A DNA stretch of 64,000 nucleotides from Nitratireductor thuwali (GTDB lineage: Bacteria; Pseudomonadota; Alphaproteobacteria; Rhizobiales; Rhizobiaceae), in the NCBI RefSeq assembly GCF_036621415.1, contig NZ_CP030941.1:2292001-2356000 (forward strand), written 5' to 3'. Positions 10,526 to 20,222 of the stretch are shown piece after piece. A program made the translations under genes and the position numbers. The notes below the pieces were generated by a model, which saw nothing but the letters and a program-made list of their open reading frames with translations, had not been told where the DNA came from and searched no databases. Numbering within the stretch: the first letter of the stretch is position 1; each line of letters opens with the position of its first letter.

Positions 10526-10951
10526 CTACTCGGGCGTTGCTGCCGCATCCGCGGCGAGTGCCTTGACCAGGTCCAGTATCTTGCGCCGCACCTTCGGGTC
10601 GCTGATCTTCACGAATGCGCGGTTGAGCTGGATTCCCTCGGAGCTGTTGAGGAAATCGGCCACATAAGCCGTCCCATCCTCCTGCAGGCCGGGAGCCGGC
10701 AGTCCGTCTTCGCCCGGCGCGCCTTCGAAGAAGAAAGATACAGGCGCGTTCAGGATCGAGGCGATGGCCTGGAGACGGCTGGCGCCCACCCTGTTGGTGC
10801 CTTTCTCGTACTTCTGGATCTGCTGGAATGTGATGCCCAGGCTGTCGCCGAGCTTTTCCTGACTGACACCGAGCATGTTACGGCGAAGCCTGATTCTGCT
10901 CCCAACATGTATATCAATCGGATTAGGCTTCTTTTTGTTGTTCTTATTCAT
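10526..10951 (-). CDS. Cro/CI-type helix-turn-helix regulator (PraR/PhrR-like)
   Basis: The 141-residue product begins with a lysine/asparagine-rich tail and carries an N-terminal XRE helix-turn-helix (IRLRRNMLGVSQEKLGDSLG, then ITFQQIQKYEKGTNRVGASRL). The C-terminal part (about 80-141) has no known ligand domain and ends in an alanine-rich tail. Regulators of this form next to metK are common in rhizobia and include PraR/PhrR proteins tied to quorum sensing, attachment or stress. That assignment is by resemblance and position only. It lies between lnt and metK on the same strand. Confidence 0.85.
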   Translation of the reverse strand: MNKNNKKKPNPIDIHVGSRIRLRRNMLGVSQEKLGDSLGITFQQIQKYEKGTNRVGASRLQAIASILNAPVSFFFEGAPGEDGLPAPGLQEDGTAYVADFLNSSEGIQLNRAFVKISDPKVRRKILDLVKALAADAAATPE

Positions 10952-11069
10952 TTATCCCTCGCCGAACTACCGGCTTGTCGTCCGACCATCAGCCGCCCCG
11001 GTTCTAGCTATCCAAAACCAGCGCGCGAATAGTCGGCTTATCCACTATGTGTAGCTGGAAAGCACAATG

Positions 11070-12614
11070 TCAAACTGAGCGCCCCCGCATTCTTATTAGC
11101 AGCGCCAAAATGGCAAAAACAGCGATAAAAGAAAGCCCTTCCACCCCAAAAACAGCGAAATTCGTGCATTCTGCACGTATGACAGGTAATCGAACGTCGA
11201 GCATACCGTTGGCGTTGTCGGCGAGGCCGTCGAGGACGCGTCCATGAGCATCGATCACGGCTGAAATTCCTCCCGCACTTGCCCGCGCCATGCTCAAACA
11301 GGCTTCGGCAGCGCGGAATTGGGCTTGCCGCAGGTGCTGGTAGGGCTGCGACGTGCCCGAATATGCGCCGTCGCTTGCCAGCGCCACGATGAAATCGGCC
11401 TCGCCCTTCTGCTCCCGCGCTGCAAACGGGATCACGGTCTCGCCGCCCAGGAGTGGAAGTGCCGCAAGACCGCCCTCTGTGGCAAAAAGCCGCCGCGAAG
11501 AGCCCAGCGCATAGTCCAAGCCGAGCTGTTCGAAGCCCAGCTGCCGAAGGTGGTCCGCAAGAGGTATGTAGTCGGCAAAGGGAACCATCCGCGTTTGATC
11601 GGCGGCATCGGCGATTTCGCCAGCACCGTTGACCTTGACGGCGGCATTGTAGACCCGACGATCCGTATTCCCCGTTCCCGATTCGGTGCGCAGGGTGCCC
11701 GCGATCAATGTCTGGTCCGGCCCAAGCGCCTCGGCAAGCGCATCCAGCACGTCGGCCCGTTCCGACGGTGTGAAGGGCAGCGCCCGTTCAGGCCAGATGA
11801 CGAACCGGGGCGATAGCCCGTCCCGCATCGGCGGTGCCCGCGAAAACATGACGAGGTCCGCAGCAGCATCGCCGCGCGCCGCCGGGCCGCTCGTCTGCAC
11901 GATGCGGATGGGGATGTGGCGCTCCGCTTCGGTGGCGTCCGACAGGCGGAAGAAGCCATAGCCCACCGTGGCGACGGCAAGGATCATGGCCACGGCCAGG
12001 CCGCTGCGCACATGCTTTCGCCCGCCAAGAAGCGCCGGCGCCGCGAATACGAACACGGCAATGGCGCTCATGCCGGCCGGTCCCGCTAGGGGAAGCAACT
12101 GCATGAACAGGGGCGAAGGCATTGCCGTGTAGCCTATCGTGTTCCAGGCAAAACCCGATAAGACCAGGGCCCGCAGCCACTCGGCGAAACCGAACCCGAA
12201 GGCAAGGCCTGCGACGCGGCCAAGCCCGTCATCCCAGAAAGGGCGGGCGAAGAGCGCCGCGGTCCCATATGTGACCGCCAGCAATGCAGGCAATCCGATG
12301 GTCACGACGGGCAGGGCCCATGCGTGCTCTCCCCCCTCGGAAAGCAGCGGCACGCCCAGCCACCACATGCCGGCGAGGAAGTAGCCAAATCCGAACCACC
12401 AGCCGGTGGAGAAGAAGGGAAAGGCGCGGCCGATCACGCCTCCCCGGCCCACCGCCCCGTCCAGCAGCCACACCAGAAGGCAGAAGGCAATGAAGCCTGC
12501 GGCAAGAAAATCGACGGGCGCGAGCGCCAGTGCAGCCACCCCTCCGGCGGCAAGTGCGCAAAGCCTGCGTGGCCAGCCCCACAGCAAGATCACCCAGCCC
12601 GCGAGACTTTCCAT
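11070..12614 (-). CDS. lnt: Apolipoprotein N-acyltransferase family protein, catalytic residues altered
   Basis: The 514-residue product has the Lnt layout: an N-terminal membrane domain with several segments (about 1-225), a nitrilase-fold domain (about 235-485) and a last membrane helix. Lnt adds the third acyl chain to lipoproteins at the inner membrane, using a Glu-Lys-Cys triad. Glu is present (VIWPE, residue 276). By alignment with recalled rhizobial and E. coli Lnt, the Lys before VPFGEY is Gln (ADQTRMVPFADY, residue 340) and the Cys of LICYE is Gly (LLGGE, residue 390). The frame is intact. Its place between corC and metK is the normal lnt locus, so loss or change of activity would be notable. 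Confidence 0.85.
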   Translation of the reverse strand: MESLAGWVILLWGWPRRLCALAAGGVAALALAPVDFLAAGFIAFCLLVWLLDGAVGRGGVIGRAFPFFSTGWWFGFGYFLAGMWWLGVPLLSEGGEHAWALPVVTIGLPALLAVTYGTAALFARPFWDDGLGRVAGLAFGFGFAEWLRALVLSGFAWNTIGYTAMPSPLFMQLLPLAGPAGMSAIAVFVFAAPALLGGRKHVRSGLAVAMILAVATVGYGFFRLSDATEAERHIPIRIVQTSGPAARGDAAADLVMFSRAPPMRDGLSPRFVIWPERALPFTPSERADVLDALAEALGPDQTLIAGTLRTESGTGNTDRRVYNAAVKVNGAGEIADAADQTRMVPFADYIPLADHLRQLGFEQLGLDYALGSSRRLFATEGGLAALPLLGGETVIPFAAREQKGEADFIVALASDGAYSGTSQPYQHLRQAQFRAAEACLSMARASAGGISAVIDAHGRVLDGLADNANGMLDVRLPVIRAECTNFAVFGVEGLSFIAVFAILALLIRMRGRSV

Positions 12615-12778
12615 GATCTGGCCTTCGCCCCCGAATCAAAGACCGGAATCTAGCAGTTCGGCATGCAGCCTCAAACCGAGGCGGACGAGCCAGCGGGAAA
12701 GACCGACTTTCGGTCGATGGGCATTGCAGACCTGCGGCAAGGCAGGATAACAGGGTTCCGGTAAATCGGGTGCCCAGG

Positions 12779-13386
12779 ATGGATGACATACTTGAAGGGT
12801 ACGCGGCCGCAGCGACGCCTTTCCTGATCGCGCGGTACGACGGGTTTGACCCCAGGCAGCTCTATGCGCCGGTTCTTGATCTCTTTCCTGCAGCGCCTGT
12901 TCGTGTCGCCGACATAGGAGCGGGGACTGGCCGCGATGCTGCCTGGTTCGCTCGGCAGGGACATGGCGTGCTCGCCGTCGAGCCCGTCAAAGAGCTTCGC
13001 GAGCCGGGAATGGCGCTGCATGCGCGCGACGGAATCGAGTGGCTGGACGATAGGCTTCCTCACCTGGCAAAACGCAGATCCTCGGCCCGTTCGACCTGGT
13101 GACCTTGTGCGGCGTCTGGCAGCACATCGACGGCGAGGCGCGACAAATCGCCATGCCGCGTCTCGGGCGGATCGTAGCGGCTGGCGGCCTGCTGGTCATG
13201 TCTCTTCGCCATGGCCCGGGAGCGCTTGGCCGGCGCGTCTTCCCCGCGTCACCAAGGGAAACCGTCGAATCGGCGACAAAGGCGGGCTTCGTTCTGCTGC
13301 GTCGGTCTGAAGCTGGCTCCATTCAGCCGGGAAACCAGTTGATGGGCGTTCGCTGGACTTGGCTCGCCTTCAGGAAACGCCGATAA
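12779..13386 (+). pseudogene. Class I SAM-dependent methyltransferase, frameshifted
   Basis: Two adjacent frames read as one protein. The first (ATG 12779) contains the SAM-binding glycine motif VADIGAGTGRDAAWFA and runs through WLDDRLPHLAK; the second continues GPFDLVTLCGVWQHID and ends LAFRKRR. The shift falls at an A-run at 13069-13072: adding one A restores a continuous frame of about 200 residues through KTQILGPFDLV. It is therefore either a decayed gene, a sequencing error in a homopolymer, or less likely slippage. Substrate is unknown. It is divergent from lnt. Confidence 0.7.
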
Positions 13387-13467
13387 AGCATCGGCTACGG
13401 CCGACTGTTGGAAATGTTCGGCCCTCGCGCATCTGCGCGACCTTGTGCCGGCATAAGGGGATGTGCC

Positions 13468-13914
13468 ATGCCCTTGATCCTGAGGCGACTTGCTTTGGAG
13501 GAGATGGACAGCGCCGCCATCATTCATCGGGCAGCCTTCGACGCGCGCCTTCCTTGGCTCGCAGGGCTTCACACGCCGGAGGACGACCGCGCCTATTTCA
13601 GACGGCACGTCTTTGCGGAGTGCCAGGTCTGGGGTGCTGTCGATGGCGAGACGATCGGCATCATCGCCTTCCGTGAAGGCTGGATCGATCAGCTATACGT
13701 GCTCCCGGAGCATCAAGGTCGAGGAGCCGGCGACGCCCTGCTGCAGCGAGCGAAAGCCGCGTTCCCAAGCCTGAAACTCTGGACCTTCAAGGAAAACGTC
13801 GCCGCTGTCCGCTTCTATGAGAAGCGTGGCTTTGTTGCGGTCAAGGAGACTGACGGTCGCGACAACGAGGAGCGCGAACCCGATGTCCTCTATCGCTGGG
13901 AACGGACCGTATGA
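13468..13914 (+). CDS. GNAT family N-acetyltransferase
   Basis: The 148-residue product starts at ATG 13468, with AAGGGG about seven bases upstream; longer in-frame starts lack this. The acetyl-CoA-binding motif is clear: IDQLYVLPEHQGRGAGDALL (about residues 71-90), followed by ENVAAVRFYEKRGF. These are the A and B motifs of the GNAT fold. The acceptor substrate cannot be told from sequence. It lies 81 bp after the broken methyltransferase on the same strand and may once have been co-transcribed with it. Confidence 0.85.
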   Translation: MPLILRRLALEEMDSAAIIHRAAFDARLPWLAGLHTPEDDRAYFRRHVFAECQVWGAVDGETIGIIAFREGWIDQLYVLPEHQGRGAGDALLQRAKAAFPSLKLWTFKENVAAVRFYEKRGFVAVKETDGRDNEEREPDVLYRWERTV

Positions 13915-13964
13915 CCGGCCCCGTCGATCGCGTTACGCGCCGTGCCTCCTTCATGCCCGATAGG

Positions 13965-14008
13965 GCATGATCCCGAAAGCTGAATCCCGGTTTCGGAAAA
14001 GATCGTGC
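13965..14008. repeat. REP-like imperfect palindrome of rhizobial type
   Basis: The sequence GCATGATCCCGAAA, a 7-base spacer, CCCGGTTTCGGAAAAG and GATCGTGC form an imperfect inverted repeat between the GNAT gene and corC, both of whose 3' ends face it. It matches, from memory, the dispersed short palindromes found between genes in Mesorhizobium and relatives. It may act on convergent transcripts. Only one copy is seen in this window. Confidence 0.6.
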
Positions 14009-14068
14009 TCCAGCAAGGAGATAGGGCATCTGGCGCGGCCCGGATGGAGACGGTGCCTGGGCAGCGGA

Positions 14069-15142
14069 TCAGCTTTCGGCAGGCTTGGCCGCCCGCCGTC
14101 TGCGGTCGGTCATGCGGCCCTGCACAATGCGCACGCGCTTGATGCGCCGCGGATCGGCATCGATAACGTGGAATTCGAAACCGGGTATAGCCTGGACAAC
14201 CTCGCCCCGCGCCGGCACCCGGCCCAGCGCGTTGAAGATCATGCCTCCGATCGTGTCGACCTCCTCGGCATGTTCGCCCGCGTCGAATCCGGCGCCGATG
14301 GCCTCTGCCACGTCCTCGATCTCCGCCTTGGCGTCGACGATGAACACGCCGTCGCCCTTCTGTTCGATCAGCGGCTCGTCTTCGTCGTGTTCGTCCTCGA
14401 TGTCGCCGACCACCATCTCGACGATGTCTTCCAGCGATACCAGGCCGTCAGTGCCGCCATATTCGTCGATGACGAGCGCCATCTGGATGCGGCCGGCCTG
14501 CATCTTCGCCATAAGGTCGGAGGCCAGCATGGATGGCGGCACGAAAAGCAGCGGCCGCATGATGCTGAGTTCGCCGATGGTTTTGGTGAGGTCGACGCTG
14601 CCGAGATCAAGAGGCGGCGTCTGGGCGGTGGTCTTCCCGTTGCGGCGGCCCTTCTTCTGCCGGGAGGAGCGGATGAGATGGCCAACCACGTCGCGGATGT
14701 GCACCATACCGCGTGGATCGTCCAGCGTCTCGCCGTACACGGGCATGCGCGAGTGGGCGCAGCGCTCGAATGTGGTCAGGAGATCGCCCAGCGTCGTGTT
14801 CAGGTCCACCGCCTCGATGTCGGCGCGCGGCACCATGACGTCCTCCACGCGCAATTCGCGCAGGCGAAGAATGTTCTTCAGCATGGCGCGCTCGCCGGGT
14901 GAGAAGGGGGCCGTTCCATGCCGATGCTCGTCTAGCGCATCCGCCAGGTCGTCGCGCAGCGAGTTGCCGTTGCGCATCCCCAGATAGGAGACGACGCGTT
15001 GCAATAGAGGCGTGCGGTGTTGGCTGTGTTCTCGGGGTCTACTAGACCCCTCTTCGCCCTCGGAGGGCGAGCCGGCGTCGCTGGGGGGCGAATCGCCGAC
15101 GGCTGTCATTGTCGTTTCAGTCATCGTCTTTCGATCGTTCAA
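14069..15142 (-). CDS. CorC/TlyC-type hemolysin-family CBS domain protein
   Basis: The 357-residue product has no clear membrane segment. It has an N-terminal Ser/Pro/Glu-rich region, a tandem CBS-domain pair (VMVPRADIEAVDLNTTLGDL to EYGGTDGLVSLEDIVE, about 115-255) and a C-terminal CorC_HlyC domain (GMIFNALGRVPARGEVV). Proteins of this class are linked to magnesium or cobalt efflux or to membrane integrity; the old hemolysin name is not evidence of toxin activity. It lies 9 bp after ybeY on the same strand, a conserved neighbour pair. Confidence 0.92.
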   Translation of the reverse strand: MNDRKTMTETTMTAVGDSPPSDAGSPSEGEEGSSRPREHSQHRTPLLQRVVSYLGMRNGNSLRDDLADALDEHRHGTAPFSPGERAMLKNILRLRELRVEDVMVPRADIEAVDLNTTLGDLLTTFERCAHSRMPVYGETLDDPRGMVHIRDVVGHLIRSSRQKKGRRNGKTTAQTPPLDLGSVDLTKTIGELSIMRPLLFVPPSMLASDLMAKMQAGRIQMALVIDEYGGTDGLVSLEDIVEMVVGDIEDEHDEDEPLIEQKGDGVFIVDAKAEIEDVAEAIGAGFDAGEHAEEVDTIGGMIFNALGRVPARGEVVQAIPGFEFHVIDADPRRIKRVRIVQGRMTDRRRRAAKPAES

Positions 15143-15151
15143 AGCACATAA

Positions 15152-15637
15152 TTATGCATACGGATCGCCGATCGCAAGTCCCTCAAGCACCCGTCGTTCC
15201 AAAGTTTCCATTTCCTCGGCCTCTCCCGGGGTCTCGTGATCATAGCCCATAAGGTGAAGAAAACCGTGAATGATCAAATGGGTCAAATGATGATCGAAGC
15301 GCTTTCCCTCCGCTTCCGCCTCGCGCTCGACGGTCTGCCGGGCGATTGCGATGTCGCCGACATAGCTGTCTTCGCCGGTCGGCAGGGCGGCTGCGGGAAA
15401 CGACAGCACGTTGGTTGCCTTGTCCTTGCCGCGAAAGCGGGCGTTGAGGTCGCGGATGCTTTCGTCGTCGGTAAACATGATCGTCAGATCCAAAGGCCGG
15501 GCCGCGCCGGCTGTCCGCGCGGCTGCTTCGATGGCGCCGTGGGCGAGGGCGCGCAAGCTCTCCTCCGGTGGCCAGCCATCGGCTTCGACGACGCATTCGA
15601 CGGAAATTTCCGGCCTGCTTGCGCTTGCCTCAGCCAT
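15152..15637 (-). CDS. ybeY: Endoribonuclease YbeY
   Basis: YbeY is a zinc-dependent endoribonuclease acting in 16S rRNA maturation and ribosome quality control. From ATG 15637 the product has 161 residues. The metal-binding signature HGFLHLMGYDH (H-x3-H-x5-H) is intact near residue 125-135, and NVLSFPA and GDIAIA are also family motifs. A longer frame upstream lies inside phoH and is unlikely to be translated. The start overlaps the phoH stop by 8 bases, pointing to coupling. Confidence 0.96.
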   Translation of the reverse strand: MAEASASRPEISVECVVEADGWPPEESLRALAHGAIEAAARTAGAARPLDLTIMFTDDESIRDLNARFRGKDKATNVLSFPAAALPTGEDSYVGDIAIARQTVEREAEAEGKRFDHHLTHLIIHGFLHLMGYDHETPGEAEEMETLERRVLEGLAIGDPYA

Positions 15638-16669
15638 CTTCTTCCGGCCGCGGCGCCGGCGTGCCCGACGAGCGGTCGTAAGCCTCCACGATTGCCGCCA
15701 CCAGAGGATGGCGCACCACATCCTTCTCGTTGAACCTGACCGTGACGATGCCCGGCACGTCCTTCAATATGCGCAGCGCCTCGATCAGCCCGGATTTGGT
15801 GTTGGGCGGCAGATCGATCTGGCTCGGATCGCCGGTAACGATCATGCGGCCGTTCTCACCAAGCCGGGTGAGGAACATCTTCATCTGCATGGGCGTCGTG
15901 TTCTGCGCCTCGTCGAGGATCACGACGGCGTTGCCCAGCGTCCGACCGCGCATAAAGGCCAGCGGCGCCACTTCGATGACGTCGGCGGCAAGCGCCCGCT
16001 CTACCTTGTCAGCCGGAATCATGTCGTAAAGCGCGTCGTAAAGCGGTCGCAAATAGGGATCGACCTTCTCGCGCATGTCGCCGGGCAGGAAGCCGAGGCG
16101 TTCGCCTGCTTCCACGGCCGGTCGCGACAGCACGATGCGGTCGACCATGCCGCGCTCCAACAGCATTGCCGCATAGGCGACGGCCAGGAACGTCTTGCCG
16201 GTGCCGGCCGGTCCGATGCCGAAAACCAGCTCCGAGCGCTCGAGCGCGCGCATATAGGCATCCTGATTGGCCGAGCGTGCATAGACGGTGCGCTTGCGGG
16301 TGGATATCTGCGCCGCCGCCAGTTTGCCCCGGCTTTCCAGCGTCGGCAGGCTCAGCTGGTCCTCGGCTGCCAGCGAAAGGCGCACCGCACCGTCGACCTC
16401 CGCCGTGTTCAACTCGGTTCCGCCCTGCACGAGCGCATAGAGATAATCCAGCGTCCGGCGCGCCTGCTCGGCCGCCACCGGTTCGCCCTTGATGGCGATC
16501 TGGTTGCCCTTGGAGTGAATATCGACGCCCAGCTTCTGCTCGATCCGGGCCAGGTTCTCGTCAAAGGGTCCGTAAAGCGCGCCTGCAAACTTGTTGTCGT
16601 CGAAAGTCAGTACGATATGCGCCATGTCCGACGCCCCGGAAGGCGTATTCTTCAGCTCGCTGCTGGCGG

Positions 16670-16673
<4 letters not shown>
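15630..16673 (-). CDS. PhoH-like ATPase
   Basis: The 347-residue product is a PhoH/YbeZ-type ATPase. An N-terminal KH-like part is followed by the P-loop [17 protein letters not shown] and the Walker B-type [12 protein letters not shown]. YbeZ works with YbeY in RNA metabolism and the two genes are neighbours in most proteobacteria, as here. Start may be the ATG at 16673 or a second one 16 codons later. It overlaps the miaB stop by four bases. Confidence 0.95.
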
Positions 16674-18163
<1,490 letters not shown>

Positions 18164-18228
18164 GCCGGTTTCCTAACGTTTTTACGTGTCAAAAAACAGG
18201 CGGTTTTTTGCCCTTGGCGGCATACACA

Positions 18229-19023
18229 TCAAGATTCCCGCCCGCGCAGCGCCGTGATGAGAAGGTGGCGCACCGCCTCTTCGGTCCTTTGCGCTATCTC
18301 CTTGCGGCTGTCCTCCGCCGCAAAGGCGATGGGCTCGCCGAAGCGCACCTCCACGTCGAGCGCCCCGCTCTGGAGGATTTCCCGCAGATGCGGGAACAGG
18401 TCCATGTCGCCGATCCAGGCGATGCGACCGCGCTCGCGGCGGTCGAGCGGCAGGCCCCTCTTGCGCGTATAGGCTATGGCCACCGGCTGCACACGCACAT
18501 GGTCGTCATCGAGCGCGGAAAGCGCAAGCTGCGCCGCGCCGAAAAGCGTGCTCTTGAAGGGCAGGACCCGGTTTCCGTCGCCCGTCGTTCCCTCGGCAAA
18601 CAACACCATGGGATCGCCTTCGGCCAGCCGTGCAGCGATTTCGCGCGCCTGCTCAGGCGAGGCGCCGCGTTTTTCCCGCTCGACGAACACCGAGCGCTGA
18701 AGCCGGGCAAACGTTCCCAGCACCGGCCAGGACCGCATCTCGGATTTGGCGATGAAATGCACGCCGGAAAGCGAGCCGAGCACCAATATGTCGGTCCAGG
18801 AAACATGGTTGGCGACGATCATGAGCGGCCCGTTGCGGGCCAGCTTTCCCTGCTGCCGCACTCTTATGCCGAGCACCCGCAGTGTCAGCCGGTGCCACAG
18901 GCGCGGCGCGATGCGTTCGTTGGGCCAGCCGATCCGCAGCGCCAGCCATTGCGCCCCCATCAGCGGCAGCGTGTAGACGGCCACGAGCAGGAGCGCCCCG
19001 TAAAGACGGATCGAGCGATGCAT
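18229..19023 (-). CDS. plsC: 1-acyl-sn-glycerol-3-phosphate acyltransferase (PlsC family)
   Basis: PlsC-family enzymes acylate lysophosphatidic acid to phosphatidic acid at the inner membrane. The 264-residue product has an N-terminal hydrophobic segment (ALLLVAVYTLPLMGA), the catalytic HX4D box NHVSWTDI and the FAEGTTGDG motif. Some rhizobial members of this family instead act on lyso-ornithine lipid (OlsA), so substrate is not certain. Its start lies one base after the rimI stop, suggesting co-transcription. Confidence 0.9.
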   Translation of the reverse strand: MHRSIRLYGALLLVAVYTLPLMGAQWLALRIGWPNERIAPRLWHRLTLRVLGIRVRQQGKLARNGPLMIVANHVSWTDILVLGSLSGVHFIAKSEMRSWPVLGTFARLQRSVFVEREKRGASPEQAREIAARLAEGDPMVLFAEGTTGDGNRVLPFKSTLFGAAQLALSALDDDHVRVQPVAIAYTRKRGLPLDRRERGRIAWIGDMDLFPHLREILQSGALDVEVRFGEPIAFAAEDSRKEIAQRTEEAVRHLLITALRGRES

Positions 19024-19533
19024 CTATGCCTGCCGCTCGTGCATCCCGCGCCGCATGATCAGGGCACTGGTTCGCCGCGCGGCCTCATCGCGATAGTAGT
19101 CGGGGCGGGAGCCGACCTGCTGAAACCCGAGCCGCCGGTAAAGGGCGATTGCCCCGATATTTGTCTCGTCCACTTCCAGAAACAGCGCTTCCGCCCGTTC
19201 GGCGTGCAGATGGCGCAGCACCGCGTCCATGAGATCGTATCCCAGTCCACGGCGGCGCAGCGCCCGCGACACGGCGATGGTCAGGATTTCGGCTTCTCCC
19301 GCCGCCAGCCGCGCCAGCACGAAGCCCTGCGGCTTCGCGCGCGCCCTGCCTTCCTCGACGGCGGCGAAGCCGAACACGGTTTCCTGGGCTATCAGCGCGG
19401 CGAATTCGTCGTCGGACCATGGCCGCGCAAAGCTCTCCTCATGCAGCGCGGCCAGGGCGTCGCAATCGTCGCGTTCGAGCGGTCGTATGATGAAGGTGCG
19501 GCGCCGGAAGCGCCCGATAGACAGCGCCATCAT
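19024..19533 (-). CDS. rimI: Ribosomal-protein-alanine N-acetyltransferase RimI
   Basis: RimI acetylates the N-terminal alanine of ribosomal protein S18. The 169-residue GNAT product carries the acetyl-CoA motif ILTIAVSRALRRRGLGYDLM, then FLEVDETNIGAIALYRRLGF, which is typical of RimI. The ATG at 19533 overlaps the tsaB stop as ATGA; a second ATG follows directly. Pairing with tsaB is a strong context signal for RimI rather than another GNAT. Confidence 0.9.
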   Translation of the reverse strand: MMALSIGRFRRRTFIIRPLERDDCDALAALHEESFARPWSDDEFAALIAQETVFGFAAVEEGRARAKPQGFVLARLAAGEAEILTIAVSRALRRRGLGYDLMDAVLRHLHAERAEALFLEVDETNIGAIALYRRLGFQQVGSRPDYYRDEAARRTSALIMRRGMHERQA

Positions 19534-20198
19534 GCGTCCTTCAAAGGCAGGGCAAAGGCCGTCTGCGGCTTCGCATCCGGCCCGCGCAGGTAGAGCGGAA
19601 CGGGTTTCGGACCACCCGCGTTCTGCGCCGCAAGCCGCGCATAGAATACGATGTCGGCGGTGGCCGCAGCCAGGCCGGCATCGATGGCGGCCGAACCGGC
19701 AACCTTGTCGGCCGCATCGCCTGCAAGAACGGGATCGCCCGTCAGCCATGCCGTGATCTCCGTTGCGGTTCCCAGCAGCGGACCTTCCACAGGCCCGCCC
19801 GCCGCGTCGTAGCGCGCGTAGGCAAGGCTCTCGCCTCGGTTACCGGTGACGACCACGACGTCGCGGCCGGGATGCGCCTCGCGCGCCTGCGCCGCGAGCG
19901 CTTCGAGCGCATTCGCTCCAATGGCCGGAATTCCGAGCGCCAGCGCCAGCCCGCGCGCCGCCGAAACGCCGACCCGCACGCCGGTAAACGAGCCCGGCCC
20001 CACATTCACCGCCACCGCCGCCAGCGACGCGAAGCCCAGCCCTGCATCATGCAGCGCCGCGTCGATGACCGGCATGACATGTTCGGCGTGTCCCTTGCCA
20101 AGGTCCAGCACCGCGCGGCCGAGTTCCGCCTGCTTGTCCGAGTCATAAACGCAGGCGGCGCATTGCGAGGCGGCGGTGTCGATGGCGAGGATGATCAT
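19530..20198 (-). CDS. tsaB: tRNA threonylcarbamoyladenosine biosynthesis protein TsaB
   Basis: TsaB is the non-catalytic partner of TsaD in making t6A37 on ANN-decoding tRNAs. The 222-residue product starts MIILAIDTAASQCAACVYD and has the signature VAVNVGPGSFTGVRVGVSAARGLALAL in two parts, with the ASKA-like nucleotide-binding fold. A start two codons earlier is possible. It leads the tsaB-rimI-plsC run and lies 24 bp after glcB. Confidence 0.95.
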   Translation of the reverse strand: MIILAIDTAASQCAACVYDSDKQAELGRAVLDLGKGHAEHVMPVIDAALHDAGLGFASLAAVAVNVGPGSFTGVRVGVSAARGLALALGIPAIGANALEALAAQAREAHPGRDVVVVTGNRGESLAYARYDAAGGPVEGPLLGTATEITAWLTGDPVLAGDAADKVAGSAAIDAGLAAATADIVFYARLAAQNAGGPKPVPLYLRGPDAKPQTAFALPLKDA

Positions 20199-20222
20199 GA
20201 ACAACGCACTCAGGCTTGCCGG

